64,000 bases of DNA, taken from the NCBI GenBank assembly GCA_050309775.1, contig JBNRMV010000017.1, positions 35,569 to 99,568 on the forward strand. The letters are read 5' to 3'. The number at the start of each line of letters is the position of its first letter. The first letter of the stretch is position 1. The notes beneath the pieces are model-generated. The model worked only from the letters and a program-made list of their open reading frames with translations. It did no database searches and was not told where the DNA came from. This document shows, piece by piece, positions 44,701-50,777 of the stretch. A program made the position numbers and the translations under genes. The DNA is from DTU072 sp050309775 (GTDB lineage Bacteria; Bacillota; Clostridia; Christensenellales; DTU072).

Positions 44701-46994
44701 GCGGATTGCTGGCGCTGCGCAATCTTGTGTTAGAGACCGTTGAGGGCGTTGTTCAGGGAGAACTTGAATATATAGGAAACAACGCCTTTGAGGGTTGCAC
44801 TTTGCTGACTTCCTTGTTTGCGCCGGCAAGCCTGAAGTTTATCGGCGAAAAAGCGTTTTACAACTGTACCAGAATGCAAACGATAAACCTGTATTCAGAC
44901 TGTAAGTTGGAGGAAATAGGCGCGTATGCCTTTATGAATTGCACAAACCTGAGAGCTGTTGCCACTCCGTACTATTTGGCAAAAATCGGCGACAGAGCCT
45001 TCTATGGCTGCATAGCTTTGGATACCTTTAACTATGACAGAAGCAGCGAGACTTTGAGTTATATCGGCCACGAGGCGTTTACTAATACTCCGTTCTATGA
45101 CGGACCGCAGGGAATCACAAAACTTCCCCAAAATCAAGATGCAATTATTTATTTCTCAAAGGTAGCCTATGCGTTCAACGGCAATGTACCCAGCGCCGCC
45201 GTTATTTCATTGCGGCCAAATACCGTCAGCATTTCACCTTATTTGTTTGCAAACCGCAGCAGCATATACAAAATTGTTACGGTTGCGCCCGAGTCAACTT
45301 TCTATACAGTACTTGTCCTCAATGTCAACCTAAAAGAAATAGGACGCAACGCATTCTTCGGCAACAGAAGTCTATTTGAAGTTACTCTGCCTGACGGGCT
45401 TGAAGTAATTGGTGAAAACGCATTCGGCAACTGCAGCACTCTTGAGACGGTAACAATAGAAGACGCCAACAAGCTGAAATATATCGGGCAGGACGCTTTC
45501 CGTAATGTTCCTTGGTATGATAACACCGTTTACGGCACAGCGCTAAGTGCAACGATTATTTATATCGGCAACATTGCATATGAAGTAAAAGACCATCTTG
45601 ACAGCAACACAGAAATAACACTCAGAGAGGGTACGGTAAGTATCACACCTTATGCATTTGCCGAGCAACCCGGACTTATCTCCATACGCATTCCGTCTTC
45701 AATCAAATCCATTGCGCAATTTGCATTCGGAAATCATTTGGAGCAGAATGAACGCTTGATTAACACTATCTTTATAAATGAAGAAGCTTTGCTGATTGCC
45801 AACCTTGCCGGAATATTTACTTTAGCTTCAAAAATTATTTTCAACCTTGCACCGGTACAACTTATCGGCAACTGCGCCTACAATTATTATTCTGTTGACG
45901 AGCAGGGCAACACAGTCGTTGTTACCGATAACATAAATATCATTGATTTGCTGGCCATATACAAGACCGCAGGCACTCTGCCAGATATTTATGTGCCGCG
46001 CGCGTACATTGACAGCTACCGACATGCTGACGGCTGGAGCAATATTTTTGATAAAATAATTCCCTTTGACGGCATTTATTCGGATTATGTTGTGGCGGAA
46101 AACAATGGCGGCTATGAAATAATCTATTACAGAGGCAATCAAACTAATTTGATATTGCCTGATGAACTAAACGGAAAAGAGGTTACGGCAATAAGGAGTT
46201 ATGCATTCGGCACCGAAATAGTCAGCGTAAGCGGCGGAGAAAATATCAAAAAACTTATGCCGTATGCCTTTGCAAAATGCATTGGGCTGCAATCGATTAC
46301 GCTGCCTGAGGGACTTGCGGATATCGGCGCATACGCGTTTGAAAATTGTTCTGCGCTTACCGCCATTAACATACCTGCATCGGTTAAGGTTATCGGAAAC
46401 GGCGCATTTATGAACTGTTCGGCTCTGGAAGTCGTTACGCTGAACGAAGGCTTGCGCACAATAAGCGACTTTGTTTTTGCATTCTGTGCAAGGATAGTGA
46501 ATATTACCATACCCGAAAGCGTGCAACAAATAGGCAACAATATATTCAACGACTGCATGTCGCTGGAGATTATGATAATGAAAGCTGCCGTGCCGCCCAG
46601 CATAAGTCCGGAGGGACTGTATCGTTCGACAGTAAAGGTTTATGTGCCGGACGCTTCACTTCAAGCCTACAAATCTGCGCAGAACTGGAGAAGATATGAC
46701 GACAGGACCTTGGCGCTTTCGCAAATGGCTGACGAACTTATTCCGCAAGATACATATGCCATGGGCGAAATGGTGACAATGACGGACGCCGTTGGCGAAG
46801 GCATCACTGTGTATATTGCGCCGTCAGGACTGACGACATTCGAAGACTTGCAAGACGGTTATTTTAGCAAACTTGACGGTCATTTCACCGATGCAATTAT
46901 CAAAATGCCGCAGCAACAAGGCACTTTCAGGGTATATGTTGTCATGAATAGCGCAATAATATCTGTTGGAAACAATATAATTACCGTTTTATAA
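35757..46994 (+). CDS. Giant surface lipoprotein with InlB B-repeats and BspA-type leucine-rich repeats
   Basis: A 3745-residue secreted protein. The N-terminus is a lipoprotein signal peptide with lipobox LTAC and Cys24 as the lipidation site. Residues about 30-290 hold four InlB/Listeria-Bacteroides B-repeats (for example YTITFETNGG...GYEFLGW). Most of the remainder is tandem BspA-type LRR_5 units of the form IGDYAFANCSSLxxIxIPxSVxxI. A second pair of B-repeats lies near residues 1555-1690. At least six blocks close with a signature like IYVPxxxLxxYKSA. There is no LPXTG or membrane anchor at the C-terminus, so lipid anchoring is expected. BspA-type proteins bind host matrix, other bacteria or mucin, which suggests adhesion. 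It is monocistronic, inserted between core genes, with no frameshift over 11.2 kb. Confidence 0.93.
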   Translation: MKPGIKTCIILLFLILLILSLTACGGKVQTFTVEFRVDGETIHTEIVKSGEGIVPPQVPVRVGYKGEWDIKSFSKITENIVVNAVYTPRTYKVIFKALDSNNVMRTIDTKNIDYGKSLTGIPTVPQREGYSGVWSVTSFPAVTSDMEVFAVYTKNIYTITFETNGGTPIADFSAAYESAVNVTTTKDGYEFLGWFTDEELQQSYDLTTIPSKNLKLYAKWGELLYTIYIDTGMPEYDTSIQKSYGAAIDSIQQYARQGYKFNGWYSDSAKTQLITFPYQVTGTATIYADWVVDNRNTASDSSYFVFNSATKTISANSSQTLPENIIIPSVYDNLIVQNIAARGFADAGIKTVQIPQSIISIGDYAFASDSIKTITFDEDSRLKDIGNGAFLGSAISEIVVPQNLQNIGNGAFKDCELLESIDFEEIENILIIGARAFENTIWYGNYIENVENSVIYIGKVLYEAIGTLSSNISIFADTVSISPQAFSGQTALTSINIPDTVTYIGGDYTDENFSAKGAFYNCNQLQYITFSAESMLEYVGKGAYAGCSLLREIGMSSDFALAQLFDTEESEYTYIVDYNSNIYYVPESLIKIMFFGNGAIKPYAFANTRIQNISVFGDIKEIGALAFYNCALLEAFDIPESVIVIDDYAFAECIDLSEISLGGENALKEIGEHAFSGLYNAVFNFENLNKLETVGQAAFNAASKLTSFYAPAIKTIGAAAFEYCSELRFISVPSGISAIKLLFAEAEIDIDGYYIVDGYAIPESLEEISVVVQNEYKDIADSFAEGLYSVVMLSLGEGIEKIGARAFAGISLVEFELPDSVFEIDIEAFVDNIEIETFAISAQSNLKIIGDSAFAGAEKLSSLYLPKDLEHFSLSAVAQCGIAAITVHNENENYFSHSGALYSGEKLLYYPAAKTGEAYSVVEGTKYIGERAFAKAQLKNLSLPSTMLSSEEGAFDECAFDKVSMYALTLLSNIFPDSSIIKGLSILGEKVVQGFALSSQIKNLEITEGVTEIAHGAFASCEELESVSFPASLRKIDTEAFFGCSSLSEIIFAEEDALEHIGNSAFDYTSWLESKQTGTMIYVGRIAYAFYGDATDDTTLTIREGTIEITGGACVNQENITSVILPESLEIIGDSAFENTGIKELVLSKNLRKISNGAFRNITSLERVIFEGDSLAEIGISAFEHCQNLAEIENIPSNLKKIGSAAFKNTAIAAINIPEAIEEIGDYAFANCLSLLEISFDNLNHNIKFGSNIFDHTAWYNSQQNGILLLDENIIYSYKGEMPENYVLNIDNDIEWILPYAFYAQHNLQQVIFKTNLIAIGSFAFADCIALSEVLTVSDSMLRTIGESAFHGCSSLSEFTLTNEVEVFSQTVFEGCTSLTRFVIIDENSSERFRFVGNILYNANLTQILYVPYGIGGAVVIENKVTEIGDELFRGRAGITSIKLGNDITHIGGFAFADCVGLSEIIFGDNPKLEYIGDSAFENTAISAVTLPHQISYIGSDAFDYNSVSVTFTGNNPPEIIGDYQGATVYVPREYLDDYKADLPFGIVLPSRVRVEFIANNNVVAYYDIPYGQKLSAIPLPPAIAGHNAKWNQDGLEKVFKDDEFLALTEDIRIHAEYSSKVYNLTLKLDADEVYEEFEYTYNSNIIKPQPISLDGRQFLYWTENTETLAEFSLAKMPARNIELFPVWFDFTFVLNELSDAYGIGILPYNAVVPDNIIIPSAYNGKEVYAILEDAFTGIDNISKITLADTVEVIGDRAFKNSSLSSIIISNNSMLKQIGQHAFAGTDISSIELPTLNYIGAYAFASSALESIEVTVETFTAFGNRVFSSCQSLQSAIIICDDTELISSTQEGLFENCSNLSNVILPPNMAQLGVSMFAGCQSLQEISLPQVWVIGENAFNGCISLTSLELPKVVYIYENAFAECTSLQRVVFGDNTTLHTIAENAFYGCTQLSYFVLPAAAKYIEANAFADCNNLKYFIIQENGSINDGVRGLTTDTDFLPEHVTIYVADEWDSSKTRWPQHNVELYRGIYEGFVAGVDASLLLYVVTGTEVTLPAFIETDRVESLHDDLFYGSSHVTKLTITDTYLIGLLDTAKPLSHLENVLEFISDYSIDGVLYNAAGDKLIAYPQGKPNEEFSIPESVTTITDYAFYAATLSAITLLSLQPAEIGENTFGNNRSDLKIYVPANALDNYRSAPIWSQYAERIFSGYLRHNDFLFVEHAEGLELAQYIGKEVDVTLPISLNGKNIISIGDYAFFDSGISCVSIPASIMYIGDYAFANNSALIKLSLPESIKTIGEGAFSACYNLTTIVLPKRIQLTEISQYAFYDCRSLQSIEIPISITKIAQSAFEKCHSLTSVIFTQNSQLSQIGERAFAQCVELKNINLQLTQKLATIGNRAFIECQALENIIIPETVVSIGEYAFVGSSKLKSVSFIGSSKLSVIGAYAFYQNNTIENFAVPASVTRIEPYAFFGNNLKQLTVAAGSNLAEIGAYAFGASARLLSVNLPSTVVIMREGAFAQSPSIRWMTLAAVEPPTIESGVWDASLRIYVPQNSLNVYKSAWAQFAGGINSINRIFGEYSIVPVSGGAEIFQYLGSAGDVEIPQTINDLTVVSLGSYAFGAETLSVTIPDTVTTLKAAAFSNCGIETITLGANITSIAENAFYGCTSLAEIIVEGGNQSFVTIDNALYNTSRTRLIAYPAGNPQISFDIPQGVVEIGAGAFSGATELITINIPNSVTAVESRAFDGCIALENILFEQADKLLFAGDNAFKDTLWYQLQPNGVVYISSAGGGGLVALNYKGQMPVGASVSIDANAVSILPNAFRNSPNLSKFHIPSGIKYIGENVLQSSANVNELTMPGEFALGYLFGTVSYQNSYAAYNEPSKKTYYIPNALTRINIISENVVDYAYSNARSLVNVTIANSVMTIGRYAFFATAKNMALENIVFESVFNSNLTVIGSGAFKDCQAIVNLTLPNSLKSINSYAFSGLLALRNLVLETVEGVVQGELEYIGNNAFEGCTLLTSLFAPASLKFIGEKAFYNCTRMQTINLYSDCKLEEIGAYAFMNCTNLRAVATPYYLAKIGDRAFYGCIALDTFNYDRSSETLSYIGHEAFTNTPFYDGPQGITKLPQNQDAIIYFSKVAYAFNGNVPSAAVISLRPNTVSISPYLFANRSSIYKIVTVAPESTFYTVLVLNVNLKEIGRNAFFGNRSLFEVTLPDGLEVIGENAFGNCSTLETVTIEDANKLKYIGQDAFRNVPWYDNTVYGTALSATIIYIGNIAYEVKDHLDSNTEITLREGTVSITPYAFAEQPGLISIRIPSSIKSIAQFAFGNHLEQNERLINTIFINEEALLIANLAGIFTLASKIIFNLAPVQLIGNCAYNYYSVDEQGNTVVVTDNINIIDLLAIYKTAGTLPDIYVPRAYIDSYRHADGWSNIFDKIIPFDGIYSDYVVAENNGGYEIIYYRGNQTNLILPDELNGKEVTAIRSYAFGTEIVSVSGGENIKKLMPYAFAKCIGLQSITLPEGLADIGAYAFENCSALTAINIPASVKVIGNGAFMNCSALEVVTLNEGLRTISDFVFAFCARIVNITIPESVQQIGNNIFNDCMSLEIMIMKAAVPPSISPEGLYRSTVKVYVPDASLQAYKSAQNWRRYDDRTLALSQMADELIPQDTYAMGEMVTMTDAVGEGITVYIAPSGLTTFEDLQDGYFSKLDGHFTDAIIKMPQQQGTFRVYVVMNSAIISVGNNIITVL

Positions 46995-47027
46995 GCTGAT
47001 TTTGGTAAATAAAGTAGTTAAAAAACA

Positions 47028-47056
47028 TTGCCAAAGGCTTTTTGATATGGTAATAT
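47028..47056 (+). promoter_or_regulatory. Sigma-A promoter of rpsB-tsf
   Basis: TTGCCA (47028-47033), 17-nt spacer ending TGG, TAATAT (47051-47056). The predicted start near 47063 gives a leader of about 100 nt before rpsB. Confidence 0.75.
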
Positions 47057-47062
47057 AAAACA

Positions 47063-47152
47063 AGCCATTATACACCCGAATTGCTGAGAGGGGATTGTTG
47101 TCCGAAAGGATTTTCACCTTCGTAGACGCACGGGGAAGAATAAACAAGGAGG
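47063..47152 (+). promoter_or_regulatory. rpsB mRNA leader, possible ribosomal-protein autoregulatory element
   Basis: The leader contains short pairable segments, including TCC-GAAA-GGA (47101-47110) and CTTC...GAAG around 47118-47139, and then AAGGAGG. Autogenous control of rpsB-tsf by S2 is known in other bacteria through a structured leader. No named Rfam structure can be asserted here from sequence alone. Confidence 0.4.
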
Positions 47153-47162
47153 ATTTTTTACT

Positions 47163-47924
47163 ATGGCAGTAATCTCAATGAAAGAGCTTTTAGAAGCCGG
47201 TGTTCATTTTGGACACCAAACCAAGAAGTGGAACCCCAAAATGTCAAAATTTATATTTGGTTCCAGAAACGATGTTCACATTATCAACCTTGAAGAAACC
47301 GTAAAAGCAGTCGAAGAGGCGTACGCATTCATAAAAGAAGTCGCTGCGTCTGGCAAGGCTGTTTTATTTGTCGGCAAGAAAAAGCAGGCCAAAGAAGCTA
47401 TTGAACAGGAAGCGCAAAGATGCGGCATGTTCTATATGAACCAGAGATGGCTGGGCGGCACCCTGACGAACTTCAAGACAATTCGCACCAGAATTGACAA
47501 GCTGAACAGACTCAATCAGCAAGAACAAATCGGCGAATTTGACTTGCTCCCCAAGAAAGAAGTAATAAAACTCAAAGCCGAAAGAGATGTTCTCGAAAAG
47601 AACCTGGGCGGCATAAAGAATATGCGTGAGCTGCCCGGCGCTTTGTTTGTTATTGACTTGAAAGTTGAACATATCGCCATAAAAGAAGCAAGACTGCTGG
47701 GCATACCCATAGTTGCTCTTGTCGACACCAACTGCGACCCCGAAGAAGTCGACTATCCCATTCCCGGCAATGACGACGCTATCCGCGCCATAAAACTCAT
47801 TTCCAGCGTAATAGCCAACGCAGTCATAGAAGCCAAGGAAGGCGTTGAGGGCGGCGAAGAAGAAGCCGCAGACAGCACAGAAGTTTATGACGACGAAGAA
47901 GAAATAATAGACGAAGAGGAATAA
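47163..47924 (+). CDS. rpsB: 30S ribosomal protein uS2
   Basis: A 253-residue uS2 protein beginning MAVISMKELLEAGVHFGHQT with the conserved RWLGGTLTNFKTI and DTNCDP. It ends with an unusually acidic tail (DDEEEIIDEEE). It binds the 30S between head and body. First gene of the rpsB-tsf transcript, with its own promoter and leader and a strong AAGGAGG. Confidence 0.98.
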   Translation: MAVISMKELLEAGVHFGHQTKKWNPKMSKFIFGSRNDVHIINLEETVKAVEEAYAFIKEVAASGKAVLFVGKKKQAKEAIEQEAQRCGMFYMNQRWLGGTLTNFKTIRTRIDKLNRLNQQEQIGEFDLLPKKEVIKLKAERDVLEKNLGGIKNMRELPGALFVIDLKVEHIAIKEARLLGIPIVALVDTNCDPEEVDYPIPGNDDAIRAIKLISSVIANAVIEAKEGVEGGEEEAADSTEVYDDEEEIIDEEE

Positions 47925-47943
47925 TATTAGGAGGACACAAAAT

Positions 47944-48618
47944 ATGGCATTTACCGCAAAAGATATACAAGATTTGAGAGCAAGAACCGGTGTCGGAATG
48001 ATGGACTGCAAGAAGGCTCTTACCGAAACCAATGGCAATATCGAAAAAGCCATCGAATATCTCAGAGAAAAAGGCATGGCTATGGCGGCCAAGAAAGCCG
48101 GCAGAATTGCATCTCAAGGCATAGTAGACGCTTACATTCATTTGGGCGGCAAAATCGGCGTTATCGTCGAAGTAAACTGCGAGACTGACTTTGTGGCAAG
48201 AGGCGAACTTTTCAAGGAGTTTGTGCATAATGTAGCGCTCCAGATAGCCGCAGCAAAACCCTTGTATGTCACTAAAGAAGAAGTTCCGGCAGAAGAAATC
48301 GAAAAAGAAAAAGAAATCCTTAAGGCGCAGGCGCTTAATGAGGAAAAGCCAAAACCCCTTGCTATCATCGAAAAGATGGTTGAAGGCAGAATCCAAAAGT
48401 ACTATCAAGAAAACTGCCTTATGGAACAAATCTATGTGAAAGACAACACAAAGACCATCTCCAGTCTGCTGAACGAAGCTATCAGCTCTATCGGCGAAAA
48501 GATTTCGATAAGAAGGTTTGTAAGATACGAAATGGGCGAGGGCTTGCAAAAGAAAGAAGACAATTTTGCAGAAGAAATAAACGCTCAAGTTCAGAAGATG
48601 CAGGAACAAAACAAATAA
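47944..48618 (+). CDS. tsf: Elongation factor Ts, short form
   Basis: Guanine-nucleotide exchange factor for EF-Tu. The N-terminal UBA-like domain contains LRARTGVGMMDCKKAL and the core VNCETDFVARGELFKEF, including the TDFVAR contact motif. At 224 residues it is shorter than Bacillus or E. coli EF-Ts (about 285-295), with the second core subdomain reduced; short forms are known in several bacteria. The C-terminal EISIRRFVRYEMGEG-type segment is present (KISIRRFVRYEMGEG). A terminator follows at 48633. Confidence 0.96.
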   Translation: MAFTAKDIQDLRARTGVGMMDCKKALTETNGNIEKAIEYLREKGMAMAAKKAGRIASQGIVDAYIHLGGKIGVIVEVNCETDFVARGELFKEFVHNVALQIAAAKPLYVTKEEVPAEEIEKEKEILKAQALNEEKPKPLAIIEKMVEGRIQKYYQENCLMEQIYVKDNTKTISSLLNEAISSIGEKISIRRFVRYEMGEGLQKKEDNFAEEINAQVQKMQEQNK

Positions 48619-48632
48619 ATTTAAGTTATCCC

Positions 48633-48660
48633 AAAAGGCACAAAATCAGTGCCTTTTCTT
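48633..48660 (+). terminator. Terminator after rpsB-tsf
   Basis: Nine-bp perfect stem AAAAGGCAC / GTGCCTTTT (48633-48641 and 48649-48657), 7-nt loop, then CTTTT. It lies 14 bases after the tsf stop and only 12 bases before the pyrH start, so some read-through to pyrH is likely because no separate pyrH promoter is seen. Confidence 0.7.
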
Positions 48661-48672
48661 TTGAGGTGAATT

Positions 48673-49371
48673 ATGTATAAGAGAGTATTAATCAAACTTA
48701 GCGGAGAGGCATTGAGCGGAGCGCAGGGATTTGGCATAAATGCCGACATCGTCGAAAAGGTCATTGTGCAAATTTCCGATGTCGTCAACATGGGAGTTGA
48801 AGTAGGTATAGTTATTGGCGGCGGCAATTTTTGGAGGGGACGCCAAGGCACGAAAATGGACAGAACAACAGCTGACCATATGGGCATGCTTGCCACCGTC
48901 ATAAATGCGCTTGCTTTGCAAGACGCGCTTGAACAAAAAGGCGTAGCCACAAGAGTGCAGACAGCGCTTACTATTACAAGAGTAGCCGAGCCTTATATAT
49001 TGCGCAGAGCGTTGCGGCACTTTGAAAAAGGTAGGGTAGTCATATTCGCATGCGGCACAGGCAATCCTTATTTTTCCACCGATACCGGCGCCGCCCTAAG
49101 AGCCGCTGAAATTCAAGCCGACGCTTTGTTGTTGGCAAAAAATGTTGACGGCATATATGACAGTGACCCGAAGAAGAACCCGTCCGCCAAAAAATTCGAC
49201 AAGATATCCTATTTTGATTTCATAAAATCCGACCTGAACGCCATGGATACCACCGCCGTAAATCTTTGCCGCGAAAACAACATTCCTATTATTGCTTTCG
49301 GGCTTAATGAAAACAACAGTATAGTTCGGGTAATAAAAGGCGAGCCTATCGGAACCCAAATATCCGATTAA
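48673..49371 (+). CDS. pyrH: UMP kinase
   Basis: Hexameric amino-acid-kinase-fold enzyme that phosphorylates UMP to UDP. Motifs include VLIKLSGEALSG at the N-terminus, VIGGGNFWRG, and the substrate region TGNPYFSTDTGAALRA, then KNVDGIYDSDPKKNP. Length 232 residues, slightly short of the usual 237-245. It lies between tsf and frr as in most bacteria. The ATG follows TTTTGAGGTGA. Confidence 0.97.
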   Translation: MYKRVLIKLSGEALSGAQGFGINADIVEKVIVQISDVVNMGVEVGIVIGGGNFWRGRQGTKMDRTTADHMGMLATVINALALQDALEQKGVATRVQTALTITRVAEPYILRRALRHFEKGRVVIFACGTGNPYFSTDTGAALRAAEIQADALLLAKNVDGIYDSDPKKNPSAKKFDKISYFDFIKSDLNAMDTTAVNLCRENNIPIIAFGLNENNSIVRVIKGEPIGTQISD

Positions 49372-49441
49372 CAAAATGTAACAGATGTGCGCAGGCCCAG
49401 TTTCACCTGATTGCGGGACGGTTTGAAAAAATCAAAAATGC

Positions 49442-49470
49442 TTGATATAGACTGCCGTCTATGGTATTAT
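49442..49470 (+). promoter_or_regulatory. Sigma-A promoter of frr with palindrome in the spacer
   Basis: TTGATA (49442-49447), 17-nt spacer, TATTAT (49465-49470) with TGG extension. The spacer contains ATAGAC-TGCC-GTCTAT (49447-49452 and 49457-49462), a perfect 6-bp palindrome that could be an operator. The promoter would drive frr-uppS-cdsA-dxr-rseP-ispG. The 49372-49440 segment upstream holds nothing else recognised. Confidence 0.75.
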
Positions 49471-49501
49471 ATTATTAAATATTCTATTAAGAGGTAATAT
49501 T

Positions 49502-50077
49502 ATGGCTTATGAAATTGAAGAATTAGAATTGTTATCGCAGGACCTACAAGAAAGAACAGATAAGAGTTTGCAAGCATTCCAAAACGAACTTACAGTTATG
49601 AGAGTAGGCAGAGCCAATCCACATATCCTTGACGGCATTACTGTCGAATATTACGGCACACCCACGCCGCTAAACCAGTTGTCAAATATCACCATTCCCG
49701 AAGCCAGGCTGCTTTGCATTACTGTTTGGGACGCAAGCATGATAAAAAAGGTAGAAAAAGCTATTATTGATGCCAATGTAGGCATTACGCCATCAAATGA
49801 CGGCAAAATAATCAGACTAGTGTTCCCCGAGCCAAACGAAGAAAGAAGGCGCGCGCTGGTCAAGGAAGTAAAGACGCTTGCCGAAAAAGCCAAAGTAGCC
49901 ATTCGCAATATCCGCAGAGATGTTATTGACGAGAGCAAAAAACTCAAGAAGGAGATTTCACTGGCTGAAGATATGCAAATCTCTTTCGAAAAAGATGTAG
50001 ACAAATTAGTTTCGGCACAAATAGCCGAAGTCGACAAGATAGCAACCGCCAAAGAAACCGAAATAATGAAGGTATAA
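49502..50077 (+). CDS. frr: Ribosome recycling factor
   Basis: Splits the post-termination ribosome together with EF-G. A 191-residue protein with the three-helix bundle and hinge domain; conserved MRVGRANPHILDGITVEYYGTP and IRNIRRD are visible. It is slightly longer than the usual 185 residues because of an N-terminal extension (MAYEIEELELLSQ). Ribosome site AAGAGG. First gene of the frr-uppS-cdsA-dxr-rseP-ispG run. Confidence 0.98.
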   Translation: MAYEIEELELLSQDLQERTDKSLQAFQNELTVMRVGRANPHILDGITVEYYGTPTPLNQLSNITIPEARLLCITVWDASMIKKVEKAIIDANVGITPSNDGKIIRLVFPEPNEERRRALVKEVKTLAEKAKVAIRNIRRDVIDESKKLKKEISLAEDMQISFEKDVDKLVSAQIAEVDKIATAKETEIMKV

Positions 50078-50081
50078 CCAA

Positions 50082-50777
50082 GTGAAACACCTTGCGTTGA
50101 TAATGGACGGCAACGGCAGATGGGCTGAAGCAAGAGGTCTGCAGCGCGGCGACGGACACGAAGCTGGAGCAAAAGCTCTGCTGAAAGCTATTGATGCGGC
50201 AGAGAAATTTGACATAGAATATACGACATTCTATGCGTTCAGCACCGACAACCAAAAAAGAGACAAACAAGAAGTAGGCAACATACTTGGAATAATAGCC
50301 TACTTTTTGCATAATTACATAGCAAAAATAATAAACGAAAGAGCATATCGTGTGCGCTTTATCGGAGAGATGAGGTTGTTACCCGATGCGCTTTTGGACA
50401 TAATAAACAGCATTAACACCGCTGCGCTCAACAACAAAGGCAGAATGCTTATATTTGCTTTGGGGTATGGCGGAGATGCGGAGATTGTGTCCGCCATAAA
50501 TAAAATAATTAAAATTCGCAATCGCAGACTAGACGACTCTGCGGTGACAATTGAAGAATTGCGCTCACAACTGTACACAGTCAATATACCCGACCCCGAC
50601 ATAGTGCTGCGCTATGGCGGCTACAAAAGACTGTCGAACTTTATGCCGATACAAACGGCATATTCGGAGTTGTTCTTTACAGAAAAGCTGTGGCCGGACT
50701 TTGACGAAAACGACATAATTGAAGTTTTGAGGCAATACGGGAGTATTAAACGAAATTTTGGAGGCATAAATGCTTAA
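50082..50777 (+). CDS. uppS: Undecaprenyl diphosphate synthase-like cis-prenyltransferase (divergent motifs)
   Basis: Makes the C55 lipid carrier for peptidoglycan from FPP and IPP. The Mg-binding Asp motif IMDGNGRWA is intact, and the C-terminal AYSELFFTEKLWPDF keeps the conserved Glu. Two signatures deviate. The usual RTGGExRxSNF is RYGGYKRLSNF, losing the Thr and Glu. The usual SxENWxRP is STDNQKRD, losing the Trp and Pro. The length of 231 residues is on the short side (about 240-255). The start is a GTG at 50082. It sits in the standard frr-uppS-cdsA position, so orthology is firm, but substrate range or chain length might differ. Confidence 0.9.
   Translation: MKHLALIMDGNGRWAEARGLQRGDGHEAGAKALLKAIDAAEKFDIEYTTFYAFSTDNQKRDKQEVGNILGIIAYFLHNYIAKIINERAYRVRFIGEMRLLPDALLDIINSINTAALNNKGRMLIFALGYGGDAEIVSAINKIIKIRNRRLDDSAVTIEELRSQLYTVNIPDPDIVLRYGGYKRLSNFMPIQTAYSELFFTEKLWPDFDENDIIEVLRQYGSIKRNFGGINA

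Noticed and set aside
35757..46994. Possible CRISPR or tandem DNA repeat array
   Set aside because: Repetition is at the protein level (LRR units of about 23 residues) with strongly diverged DNA; there are no identical direct repeats with spacers.
47080..47140. TPP riboswitch suggested by a CTGAGA-like sequence upstream of rpsB
   Set aside because: The rest of the conserved TPP core is missing and the downstream gene is a ribosomal protein gene.
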